Shown here: in pieces, positions 1 to 6,976 of the stretch | Layout of the letters: each line of letters starts with the position of its first letter | Position numbering within the stretch: the stretch's first letter is position 1 | The notes under the pieces: model-generated | What the model was told of the DNA's origin: nothing | Seen by the model: only the letters and a program-made list of their open reading frames with translations | The model's database searches: none | Position numbers and translations under genes: made by a program | From: DATIXD01 sp035518875 | Lineage (GTDB): Bacteria; Pseudomonadota; Gammaproteobacteria; Methylococcales; Methylococcaceae | DNA length: 27,324 nucleotides | Reading direction: 5' to 3' | Assembly: GCA_035518875.1 (NCBI GenBank) | Contig: DATIXD010000097.1 | Coordinates: 1-27,324 of the forward strand

Positions 1-1001
1 ACCGCATCGGACATATCAGCGAGGGTTGAGCTGCTCCTCGTCGAAATCAAGGCGAGGTAGGCGCCCTGTTCCTTGGCGCGTTTGGCATAGGCGATCATGG
101 TTTCCGTTTCTCCGGATCCGGAGATAACGATTAGCAAATCACCTTTCCGGACACTCGGGGTGACGATCTCGCCGACGACGAAAACGTTATAGCCCGCGTG
201 CATCAGTCGCATGGAGAAGAATCGAGCGACCAGGCCAGACCGCCCCGCGCCGGCGACGAATATGCGGGGTGACCTATCGAGCAACCGGGTTAGCTTGCTG
301 TCTGCCGTCCGATCTGTGGCCGAAAGCACCCCGGCGATTTTGTTCATGATGAATTTGTGATGGTTCGAGTCGACCAGTTCACGGATGTCACGCGCGGCGT
401 CGGCGGGTGAAGGCGCGCCATAGATCGCCGCGCCGACGACGACGATGTTGGCGCCGGCCTTGGCGACCTGGGTGACCGTAGCCTGATTGATCCCACCGGC
501 GACGGATATTCTGACCGGCAGGCCCAGTCTGGCGATGGTTTGCAGATCCGCAAACGGTGTCTGGCCGGCAGCCTGGGCGTCGAGTCCGGTATGGACGCCG
601 ATGATTTGGGCACCCAGTTTGGCGGATTCGCGGGCGCACGCAACCTTGTTCGGAACATTGATGAGGTCGACTTGCGCCTCCGCGTTGTGCTCACGGGCCG
701 CCTTAACGACCCCGGCTATCGTCGGAACACCGGCCACGCCGAGTACGGTGCAGATGTCGGCGCCTGCCGCGTAGAACGGCGTCGCCTCGTACTCGCCGGC
801 ATCCATGGTCTTGAGATCGACCAGGATCAGCTTGTTGGGGAATCGTCTCTTGAGTTCCTTGACCAGATCGACCCCGTTGTGTTTGATGCATGGGGTTCCG
901 ATTTCGAAAATGTCGACATAAGGGGCCGTCAGGGCCGCAAGCTGTAAGGTTTTGTTTACGTCGAGCGAATCAAGAGCCAGTTGGATCAGCGGTCTACCCA
1001 T
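1..1001 (-). CDS. Fused 3-hexulose-6-phosphate synthase / 6-phospho-3-hexuloisomerase (3' end outside window)
   Basis: This gene encodes a bifunctional cytosolic RuMP-pathway enzyme. The N-terminal half condenses formaldehyde with ribulose 5-phosphate and the C-terminal half isomerises the product to fructose 6-phosphate. The visible 333 codons read MGRPLIQLALDSLDV, then VDLKTMDAGEYEA and the ADICTVLGVAG stretch of the HPS TIM barrel. From about residue 218 (MNKIAGVLSATDR) a SIS-domain isomerase follows, with FVAGAGRSGLVARFFSMRL and VISGSGETETMIAYA. The start ATG is at 1001, with a GGGAG Shine-Dalgarno eight bases upstream (1010-1014 on the plus strand). The reading frame stays open to the window edge, so the last roughly 50-60 residues are missing. 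The fusion is known in methylotrophs and archaea and agrees with the pmoC at the other end of the window. Confidence 0.95.
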   Translation of the reverse strand, partial: MGRPLIQLALDSLDVNKTLQLAALTAPYVDIFEIGTPCIKHNGVDLVKELKRRFPNKLILVDLKTMDAGEYEATPFYAAGADICTVLGVAGVPTIAGVVKAAREHNAEAQVDLINVPNKVACARESAKLGAQIIGVHTGLDAQAAGQTPFADLQTIARLGLPVRISVAGGINQATVTQVAKAGANIVVVGAAIYGAPSPADAARDIRELVDSNHHKFIMNKIAGVLSATDRTADSKLTRLLDRSPRIFVAGAGRSGLVARFFSMRLMHAGYNVFVVGEIVTPSVRKGDLLIVISGSGETETMIAYAKRAKEQGAYLALISTRSSSTLADMSDA

Positions 1002-1599
1002 AGCGGATGCTCCCGTCGTTTATCGTTGTTGGTCACTACATACGCTCAACCAGCTCGGGGCGCGCAAAATCGGTCCGCGTAAACCCCTACAAAACAATCG
1101 CTTGCCGGTCGAACCCCGTTGCAGGATCGATATGCTAGCAAAGTGCTGCCGCCAAGTCACCGCGCGTAAAAACTTGCCTAGTGAATATGTCACGGGCCGA
1201 TTGGGTAATAGTTCACAGCGCGCGTATGCGCGATTGCTTAGCCTGTACCTACCCTGTCCAGAAACAGGAAGTCTCTAGGGAAAACCTGCTATCGGGCATG
1301 AGGATCGGTTCATTTTGAGGGACAGGGCCCTTCGAACCGAATCTAATGACAAAAAGGGAAGCTCATTACATGGAAGCATCGTGTGCAGCGCGTCTCGAAA
1401 GCAAAGTCATGTATTTCTTACCCTCACCCCGCTCCCAAAGAGCGAAGGTCAGTTTTGTGACTTAAATTGGGAGAGCGACCGTAAGTCATAGATTCAACCG
1501 AGTTGACAGCCTCGGAGCGTGGGCGCACGCTGCGGGTTCAACGGGCCGCGAAGGACAGAGTTGCTTATTTATCAGTGCTTGGAATTCAGGGGAAGAGCC
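1002..1599. other. Intergenic region between two divergent genes
   Basis: About 600 bases separate the divergent HPS-PHI gene and the M6 peptidase gene. I see no convincing coding frame here. A 108-codon open frame at 952-1278 overlaps the start of HPS-PHI antisense and resembles nothing. The region holds an inverted repeat (1458-1488, listed separately) and a lone TTGACA at 1503-1508 without a matching -10 box. Promoters for both flanking genes should lie here, but I cannot pin them down. Confidence 0.6.
1458..1488. repeat. Inverted repeat TGACTTA-N17-TAAGTCA upstream of the peptidase cluster
   Basis: There are perfect 7-base arms at 1458-1464 and 1482-1488 with a 17-base spacer. It lies about 110 bases before the M6 peptidase start. 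The geometry suits either a dimeric regulator bound to two half-sites or a weak hairpin. No T-run follows, so it is not an intrinsic terminator. I do not recognise the motif. Confidence 0.4.
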
Positions 1600-3531
1600 A
1601 TGAACGATCGCAGTGACTGCAAGCATGACCACGGCCGCTGCGCCGTGGCGGTGTGGTCGGACTTTTGCGCGGTGGCGCCGAGTCCGGAATTGAAGGAAAA
1701 AATGAAGGCGGACCTCGCCGACGCCAGAGAGAAATCGAAGTCGCCGCTTGCCGGTGCTTTCGCAATCGCGCGCGGCCCCCGTCGTCTGGGATTCGATGAC
1801 GGCGTCATCATCCCGCCGGACCAGTTTCCGGTGGGAACGCCGTATGCGTCGATTCGGGCAGCTGCGGCCGAGCGGGCGCCGCTGCGCGGTGCCGTACGGG
1901 TGATCGTCGTGCTCGTACAGTTCTCCGACCGTGCGATCGGGCAGACGGCGGCCCACTTCAACGACCTGTTCTTCTCGACGGGTGTGCTGCCTCGCGGGAG
2001 CGTCAAGGAGTACTACCGCGAGGTCACGGGCGGACTCGTCGATATCACCGGAGAAGTTGTCGGGCCGTATCAGTTGCCGCAGACGCTGGCGTGGTACGCT
2101 AACAACAATTTCGGCATCGGCCGGCCCAGCGGCGAGGCGCGCGCGAATACCATGGCGCAAGATGCCGCGTTGGCCGCCGACCCGCACGTGAACTTCGCCC
2201 CCTACGACAATGACGGGAACGGCTACATCGATGCGTTCATTGTCGTTCACGCGGGCCAAGGCGGCGAGCAAACCGGCAACCCGGGCGACATCTGGTCGCA
2301 CAAGTGGACGCTGCCAAGCGCCTACAGCGCGGACGGCAAGCAGATCTATGCCTATTTGACGATCCCGGAGGACGCGCGCATCGGCGTCTGTGCGCATGAG
2401 CTTGGCCACCTGCTGTTCGGATTCCCGGATCTCTATGACACCGACGACACATCGGAAGGCATCGGCAACTGGTGCCTGATGGCCGGTGGCTCATGGAACG
2501 GCGGCGGCGACGTCCCGGCCCACCCGTCGGCTTGGTGCAAGATCAACCAGGGATGGGCGACGGTCACGAACGTCACCACCAGCGGCGCGATCTCGATTCC
2601 GGACGTCAAGACGAGCCGCACGGTGCACCGGATGTGGAAGGACGGCGCCGGCGGCTCGGAGTACTTCCTGCTGGAAAATCGGCAGCGCACCGGCTACGAC
2701 GCTAATTTGCCGGGCGACGGCTTGCTGATCTGGCATATTGACGAAGCGCAACCCGGTAACACCGACGAAAACCACTACAAGGTCGCCCTGATGCAGGCCG
2801 ACAGCAAGCGCGACATGGAGCTCGATCGCAATCGCGGCGACGCGGGCGATCCGTATCCAGGCTCGTCGGGCAACTCGGCATTTAACGCGACGTCGACACC
2901 GAGCTCCAACTCGTACGCCAATCAAAGCACCTGCGTCTCCGTCACGGGCATTTCAGCGTCCGGGCCGACGATGTCGGCGAGCGTATCGGTCCAATGCGGC
3001 AAGAGCATGGTCAAGGATGCCAAAGACCTGAAGGACAGGTCCAAGGATCAGAAGGAACTCACGAAGGACCGCAAGGACGCCAAAGACGCGACCAAGGAGC
3101 AGTCCAAGGAACGCAAGGATATCAAGGACCGCAAGGAACGGGCGAAGGAAGTCAAGGAAGTCAAGGAGGTCAAGGAGGGCGGGAAGGAGCGTAAGGACCT
3201 GAAGGACCGGGTCGAGACCAAGTGGCTTGACAAGGACTTCACCCGCGAGGGTAAGAGCCCGAAGGAGATGGTCGAGCGACCCGGCGGTTTCGGGCAGGCG
3301 GCGCCAACGGAAGATTTCGCCCAGGTGATTGCCGATCTCGAGGCCCGCATGGCGGCGCTGGAGGCGATCGTCGGCATGACGGGTGAGGCCGAACCCTTCA
3401 TCGGCGCCGAGCAAAGGCCCGATTTGGTGGGCGGTCCGGAGTACGATCAGGCCAAGGCCGACCTGCAGCAGCGGATGGCCATCGGCGATCGTGATGCCAA
3501 GATCGCGTTCGATACGATGCCACCTGGATGA
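1600..3531 (+). CDS. M6-family metallopeptidase-like protein with C-terminal K-[D/E]-x repeat tail
   Basis: This 643-aa protein starts at ATG 1600, which has AGGGGAAG six bases upstream. An upstream in-frame start at 1519 lacks a Shine-Dalgarno. Residues about 95-290 form a zincin domain related to immune inhibitor A / M6 peptidases: HELGHLLFGFPDLYD at 266-280 gives the HExxH zinc site, and CLMAGGSW just after is a likely Met-turn. A beta-rich region follows to about residue 468. Residues 472-541 are then a run of about 20 Lys-Asp/Glu-x triplets. The tail (542-643) includes a short helical stretch (VIADLEARMAALEAIVG) and FIGAEQRPDLVGG. There is no Sec or lipoprotein signal; instead the N-terminus holds CKHDHGRC (residues 7-14). 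The stop overlaps the next start (ATGA), so the genes are translationally coupled. Peptidase assignment is firm from the motif. Substrate and export route are unknown. The tail may be a substrate of the ATP-grasp ligase two genes downstream (inference). Confidence 0.88.
   Translation: MNDRSDCKHDHGRCAVAVWSDFCAVAPSPELKEKMKADLADAREKSKSPLAGAFAIARGPRRLGFDDGVIIPPDQFPVGTPYASIRAAAAERAPLRGAVRVIVVLVQFSDRAIGQTAAHFNDLFFSTGVLPRGSVKEYYREVTGGLVDITGEVVGPYQLPQTLAWYANNNFGIGRPSGEARANTMAQDAALAADPHVNFAPYDNDGNGYIDAFIVVHAGQGGEQTGNPGDIWSHKWTLPSAYSADGKQIYAYLTIPEDARIGVCAHELGHLLFGFPDLYDTDDTSEGIGNWCLMAGGSWNGGGDVPAHPSAWCKINQGWATVTNVTTSGAISIPDVKTSRTVHRMWKDGAGGSEYFLLENRQRTGYDANLPGDGLLIWHIDEAQPGNTDENHYKVALMQADSKRDMELDRNRGDAGDPYPGSSGNSAFNATSTPSSNSYANQSTCVSVTGISASGPTMSASVSVQCGKSMVKDAKDLKDRSKDQKELTKDRKDAKDATKEQSKERKDIKDRKERAKEVKEVKEVKEGGKERKDLKDRVETKWLDKDFTREGKSPKEMVERPGGFGQAAPTEDFAQVIADLEARMAALEAIVGMTGEAEPFIGAEQRPDLVGGPEYDQAKADLQQRMAIGDRDAKIAFDTMPPG
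3015..3222 (+). repeat. Coding region of Lys-Asp/Glu-x triplet repeat
   Basis: This stretch of the peptidase gene is built of degenerate 9-base units of AAGGAC/AAGGAG plus one codon. It encodes about twenty K-[D/E]-x triplets interrupted by single S, T, A or GG residues. Codons vary between units except around 3148-3178, where GTCAAGGAA/G is repeated three times almost exactly, a sign of recent slippage or duplication. The strict Lys/acid alternation is selected at protein level. Confidence 0.85.
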
Positions 3532-4346
3532 GACAGGCACTGGTGATTGCGCATGCCACCGACGCGGGCGCCGCGTCGGTGGCGGCCCGCCTTCGCAGCG
3601 GCCTCGGTGCGGAGGCGGTGCACGTAGTGCGCCCGGAAGTGCTGAGCCTCGCAAGATGGTCCCACCGGGTCGATGAGCACGGGCGGGCGTCGACCGACAT
3701 GACGTTGCCCGGCAGGCCCCCCATATATTCGGGCGATATCGGCGCGGCGCTGAACCGCATTCGCTATCTGCCCGTGCCACGATTCCAACGCTCGTCCCCG
3801 AAGGATCGTGACTATGCGGGCGCGGAACTGCAGGCGCTGATCGCGAGTTGGCTTGCGGGATTGGGCGAGCGCGCGATTCACGCGGTGCGACGCCATCCAT
3901 GGCTGACGCCGTCACTGCCGGCACAGCATTGGGCGAGCGCGGCGGCGGCGTGCGGCTTGCCCGTCGCCCGCCGCAGCATCACGACATCGGAGCGTTGGCG
4001 ATTGCCGGGCGAATCCATGCACGGCCCGCTTCCGTCCGCGAGTACGTCATGTTATGACGAACACGCGCGGCTGCAGTACGAGGACAACGAGCGACACATG
4101 ACCCTTGCCGGCAGCGTGCTTGTGGCGGGCGATCAGATTGAGGGTACGCTCGTGCGTCAATTTGGAACGCAGTGCCTAGCGGCGGCGCGCGCGCTGGGTT
4201 TCGCATTGCTCGAATTCCGGTTTGCCCTTGTGGCGGGAGGTGCCGCGCTCGTCGATGTCGACCCGCTGCCGCCGATCGAACGGCCGACGGAGGTCGAGGC
4301 GACGTACCGTCTCATTGTTTCGCGACTTCAACTGGAGTGGGCCTGA
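3528..4346 (+). CDS. Degenerate pre-ATP-grasp / ATP-grasp-like protein
   Basis: This 272-aa cytosolic protein overlaps the upstream peptidase by four bases (ATGA). Its N-terminal half (ALVIAHATDAGAASV, then YSGDIGAALNRIRYLPVPRF at about 65-84, then a helix with AELQALIASWLAGLGER) resembles the pre-ATP-grasp domain that precedes MvdC/MvdD-like ligases. Residues about 135-150 (WASAAAACGLPVARRSITT) match the 'Kp-x-A-x-G-x-VP-x-TLvT' segment of the neighbouring ligase. The rest is shortened: I see no ATP-binding lysine segment. The family's metal-binding E-x-N becomes DVDP in ALLEFRFALVAGGAALVDVD. I infer a catalytically impaired or specialised partner of the next gene, perhaps a recognition or scaffold subunit. 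The homology rests on my reading of weak motifs. Confidence 0.6.
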   Translation: MRQALVIAHATDAGAASVAARLRSGLGAEAVHVVRPEVLSLARWSHRVDEHGRASTDMTLPGRPPIYSGDIGAALNRIRYLPVPRFQRSSPKDRDYAGAELQALIASWLAGLGERAIHAVRRHPWLTPSLPAQHWASAAAACGLPVARRSITTSERWRLPGESMHGPLPSASTSCYDEHARLQYEDNERHMTLAGSVLVAGDQIEGTLVRQFGTQCLAAARALGFALLEFRFALVAGGAALVDVDPLPPIERPTEVEATYRLIVSRLQLEWA

Positions 4347-4347
4347 C

Positions 4348-5349
4348 ATGATCGTCGTCTATGGCCGTCTGGACGACCCGCCGATCAAACGCCTGATCGA
4401 GGCGCTGCAGGACGCCGGCGCGCAGTATGTTCTGATTGAGCTCACTGTGCTCGATCGGGAACACTTGCGAATCGACATCGGATCGCAGGGCGTCGACGGA
4501 TGCCTGGTCGTCGCGGGTCAGGAAATTCCTCTGGCAAGCGTTCGCAGCGTGTACGCCCGGCCATTGGAGTTGCAGAGGCGGTGGTCGACGCCGGGAGCAG
4601 CGGCCCGGGTACGTGTCCTGCACGAGCAGTTCCTCGAGTGGCTCGACGTCGCACGCGCCCTCGTCGTCAGCCGGCCACGCGCGATGCAGTTCAATGCGTC
4701 TAAACCGTTGCAGGCACAGCTGATTGGCGAGGCGGGCTTTGCAGTGCCGCAGACCCTGGTGACGAACGACGAAGCGGAGGCGCGGGCGTTCTGGCGCGCA
4801 CACCACCGCGTCATCTTCAAGTCGGTGAGCGGCGTGCGTTCGATCGTGCAAGAGCTCGACGAGCGTACGGCACAGCGGTTGGACCGCCTCGCGCTGCTGC
4901 CGACGCAGTTTCAGGCGTATGTGCCGGGGATAGACGTGCGAGTACATGTCGTCGGCAAGCGGACGTTCACGGCGGAGATCAGCAGCCCGGTCACCGATTA
5001 CCGCTACGCGGGACGCGTCGGTGCGGAGGCCAGTCTCGCGGCGATGGAACTGCCGTACGAGGTGGCAGATCGTTGTGTCGCGCTGGCGGAGCGGATGGAG
5101 CTACCGCTGGCCGGCATCGACCTGCGCCGGCGGCCGGACGGCGAGTTTGTCTGCTTCGAGGTGAACCCGATGCCCGCGTACACTTATTATGAATCCCACA
5201 CCGGTCTGCCGATCAGCCAAGCGCTCGCCGCGCTGTTGATCGGCAGCGATGGGAAGTGGATGGAGGATGATTATGGTTCAGGCAATCGAGAATCTCACGC
5301 GGATCAGCGGCAAGGTGCTTTCCCGCAAGCCGCATCCGCGCCTTGCTGA
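4348..5349 (+). CDS. RimK/MvdD-like ATP-grasp peptide ligase
   Basis: This 333-aa protein starts at ATG 4348, one base after the upstream stop, with GGAGTGG seven bases before it. A longer frame upstream to 4222 lies inside the previous gene. Residues 1-115 are a pre-ATP-grasp domain (MIVVYGRLDDPPIKRLIEAL; SVRSVYARPLELQ). The central part has SKPLQAQLIGEAGFAVPQTL and VIFKSVSGVRSI, the ATP-lysine strand, then DVRVHVVGKRTFTAEI. The metal site is GIDLRRRPDGEFVCFEVNP, with D258, E271 and N273 intact. These enzymes make an acyl-phosphate on a carboxylate and form an amide or ester bond. The closest named relatives I can suggest are microviridin-type graspetide ligases. The target could be the K/D/E tail of the upstream peptidase (inference). 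The last about 30 residues are low in conservation-like features and overlap the next gene. Confidence 0.85.
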   Translation: MIVVYGRLDDPPIKRLIEALQDAGAQYVLIELTVLDREHLRIDIGSQGVDGCLVVAGQEIPLASVRSVYARPLELQRRWSTPGAAARVRVLHEQFLEWLDVARALVVSRPRAMQFNASKPLQAQLIGEAGFAVPQTLVTNDEAEARAFWRAHHRVIFKSVSGVRSIVQELDERTAQRLDRLALLPTQFQAYVPGIDVRVHVVGKRTFTAEISSPVTDYRYAGRVGAEASLAAMELPYEVADRCVALAERMELPLAGIDLRRRPDGEFVCFEVNPMPAYTYYESHTGLPISQALAALLIGSDGKWMEDDYGSGNRESHADQRQGAFPQAASAPC

Positions 5350-5575
5350 CTACGACGTTATCACACTCCAGGTCGAGCGCGCCGAACCCGTTGAGGGTAA
5401 GGCGAACCTGCTGGCGAACCGCGTCGGTGGCCCGATCGAGCTAACCGTGCGGCGGGCATTGTTGGGAACGGCGCGGGCGGATTCGCAATTGCGCTGCCGT
5501 GCCAAGCTCACGCCGGACGGCGCGATGTGCGAACCGCATCCGGAACCAGACGACTTCCGTATCGTTCCGCCCTAG
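5273..5575 (+). CDS. Small protein of unknown function in the ATP-grasp cluster
   Basis: I do not recognise this 100-aa protein (MVQAIENLTRISGKVLSRKP...). ATG 5273 is chosen because GGAGG (5262-5266) lies six bases before it. Upstream in-frame ATGs at 5249 and 5267 are too far from or too close to that site. It overlaps the ligase gene by 77 bases in another frame. The alternating hydrophobic pattern (YDVITLQVERAEPVEG; PIELTVRRAL; LRCRAKLTPDG; DDFRIV) suggests an all-beta, OB-like or small barrel fold, with two cysteines and no signal peptide or membrane segment. Its position as the last gene of a coupled cluster suggests an accessory role in whatever the peptidase and ATP-grasp proteins do. 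Confidence 0.65.
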   Translation: MVQAIENLTRISGKVLSRKPHPRLADYDVITLQVERAEPVEGKANLLANRVGGPIELTVRRALLGTARADSQLRCRAKLTPDGAMCEPHPEPDDFRIVPP

Positions 5576-5745
5576 AGCCGTGGCGTGTGTATGACCCTTT
5601 AATCACTCAAACGTGGATGTCGTCACGCTGATTCCTGAGGTCGACCATTACTATTGCGCTTGTCTAGTAGAAGGGCGCGATCGGACAGCTATTGGTTTCG
5701 GTTTGCTGGCCCTTCATGTGCGTCGCTGCAACCAACGACCTCGGC

Positions 5746-5778
5746 CGTGTCGGCGATACTCACGCCCCGCCGGACACG
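5746..5778 (-). terminator. Imperfect hairpin downstream of ychF
   Basis: CGTGTCGGCG (5746-5755) pairs with CGCCGGACACG (5768-5778) with one bulged base. It sits about 30 bases past the ychF stop and about 170 bases past the end of the convergent ATP-grasp cluster. No T-run follows on either strand, so it is only a possible stop or RNA-stabilising structure for convergent transcripts. Confidence 0.35.
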
Positions 5779-5807
5779 TCGGGTCGTTTCGATAGCGAAG
5801 CCGTCCG

Positions 5808-6899
5808 TCAGACATTAAAGCGGAAGTGCACCACGTCCCCGTCACGCATGACATAGTCCTTGCCTTCCAGTCGCCATTTGCCGGCATCCTTGGCGCCCTG
5901 CTCGCCTTTGTAGGCGATGAAATCATCGTAGGCGATCACCTCGGCGCGGATGAACCCTTTTTCGAAATCGGTGTGGATGACGCCGGCGGCTTTGGGTGCG
6001 GTCGCCCCGGCCGGGATGGTCCAGGCGCGCACTTCTTTTACCCCGGCGGTGAAATAGGTGGCGAGATTCAGGAGCTGGTAGCCGGCGCGCACGACACGGT
6101 TCAGACCGGGCTCGTCCAGGCCCATGTCTGCCAGGAACTCGGCTTTGTCGGCGTCGTGCAGTTGGGCGATCTCCGCTTCCATGGCCGCGCAGACGGGAAC
6201 CACCATCGCGCCCTCTTCTCCGGCGATGGCTCGCACACGATCCAGCAGAGGGTTGTCGTGAAAGCCGTCTTCCTGCACGTTGGCGATGTACATGGTCGGC
6301 TTCATGGTCAGAAGGTGCAGATCGTAGATCAGCGCGCGGGATTCCTCATCCAACGCCTGGGTGCGCGCCGGCTTGCCCGAATCGAGGTGTGCGGCGAGCT
6401 CTTCCAGAATTCTCTTGTTCTCCATCTCGTCCTTGTTGCCCGATTTGGCATATTTGCCGACCCGTTGCAGCGCCTTCTCCACCGTAGCCATGTCAGCCAG
6501 GTTCAGTTCGGTATGAATGACATCGATATCGGAAACCGGATCCACCTTGCCGGCGACGTGCACCACGTCGTCGTTTTGAAAGCAGCGCACGACATGCGCG
6601 ATGGCGTCGGTTTCCCGGATGTGGGCGAGGAACTGGTTGCCCAGGCCCTCGCCTTGCGAAGCCCCGGCGACCAGCCCGGCGATGTCGACGAATTCGATGG
6701 TCGTGGGCACGACCCGCTGGGGCTTGACGATTTCGGCCAGAGCGTCCAGCCGGGGATCCGGCACCGGCACCACGCCCACATTGGGATCGATGGTGCAGAA
6801 GGGATAATTTTCGGCGGCGATCGCCGCTCTTGTCAGGGCGTTGAAAAGAGTCGATTTGCCGACGTTCGGCAGACCGACGATACCACAAGAAAGCGCCAT
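5808..6899 (-). CDS. ychF: Redox-regulated ATPase YchF (Obg-like ATPase)
   Basis: This 363-aa protein is full length for the family. The G1 loop GLPNVGKS is at residues 9-16 and EFVDIAGLV forms G3. NVQEDGF gives the NxxE variant that makes YchF prefer ATP over GTP. The C-terminal TGS-like domain runs from YFTAGVKEVRAWTI to DYVMRDGDVVHFRFNV. YchF binds ribosomes and is linked to translation and oxidative-stress control. The ATG at 6899 is followed by the canonical MALSCGIVGLPNVGKS start. A consensus -10 box lies 25 bases upstream. It is monocistronic here, without the frequent pth neighbour. Confidence 0.97.
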   Translation of the reverse strand: MALSCGIVGLPNVGKSTLFNALTRAAIAAENYPFCTIDPNVGVVPVPDPRLDALAEIVKPQRVVPTTIEFVDIAGLVAGASQGEGLGNQFLAHIRETDAIAHVVRCFQNDDVVHVAGKVDPVSDIDVIHTELNLADMATVEKALQRVGKYAKSGNKDEMENKRILEELAAHLDSGKPARTQALDEESRALIYDLHLLTMKPTMYIANVQEDGFHDNPLLDRVRAIAGEEGAMVVPVCAAMEAEIAQLHDADKAEFLADMGLDEPGLNRVVRAGYQLLNLATYFTAGVKEVRAWTIPAGATAPKAAGVIHTDFEKGFIRAEVIAYDDFIAYKGEQGAKDAGKWRLEGKDYVMRDGDVVHFRFNV

Positions 6900-6923
6900 G
6901 AGCGGATTAATCCTTAGGTGTAA

Positions 6924-6929
6924 ATTATA
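6924..6929 (-). promoter_or_regulatory. Consensus -10 box (TATAAT) for ychF
   Basis: On the minus strand TATAAT lies about 25 bases before the ychF ATG, in the 77-base gap after the upstream gene. No good -35 hexamer is found 16-18 bases further up. A perfect 10-base palindrome GGATTAATCC (6904-6913) lies between the predicted start of transcription and the ATG. Confidence 0.5.
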
Positions 6930-6976
6930 AAGAAGCAGACCGATCCCGCGCGTCTCCTGACGGCGGGACGGCCCTA

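Noticed and set aside
952..1278. A 108-codon frame in the gap after HPS-PHI
   Set aside because: It overlaps the HPS-PHI start antisense, has no ribosome site and no recognisable content.
1486..2409. A 307-codon open frame antisense to the M6 peptidase gene
   Set aside because: It is arginine- and valine-rich shadow sequence of a GC-rich gene, while the plus strand carries the zinc motif and a proper ribosome site.
3015..3222. CRISPR or simple DNA tandem repeat
   Set aside because: Units are 9-base degenerate codon repeats inside a continuous reading frame with no spacers; the explanation is at protein level.
2953..3924. A 323-codon antisense frame with Leu/Phe-rich repeats (LDFLDFLRPFLAVLDI)
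   Set aside because: The apparent hydrophobic repeat is only the complement of the K-D/E codons; it spans the junction of two real genes.
5826..6917. A 363-codon open frame antisense to ychF
   Set aside because: It is a codon-complement shadow of ychF, which has every family motif; the antisense product resembles nothing and has no ribosome site.
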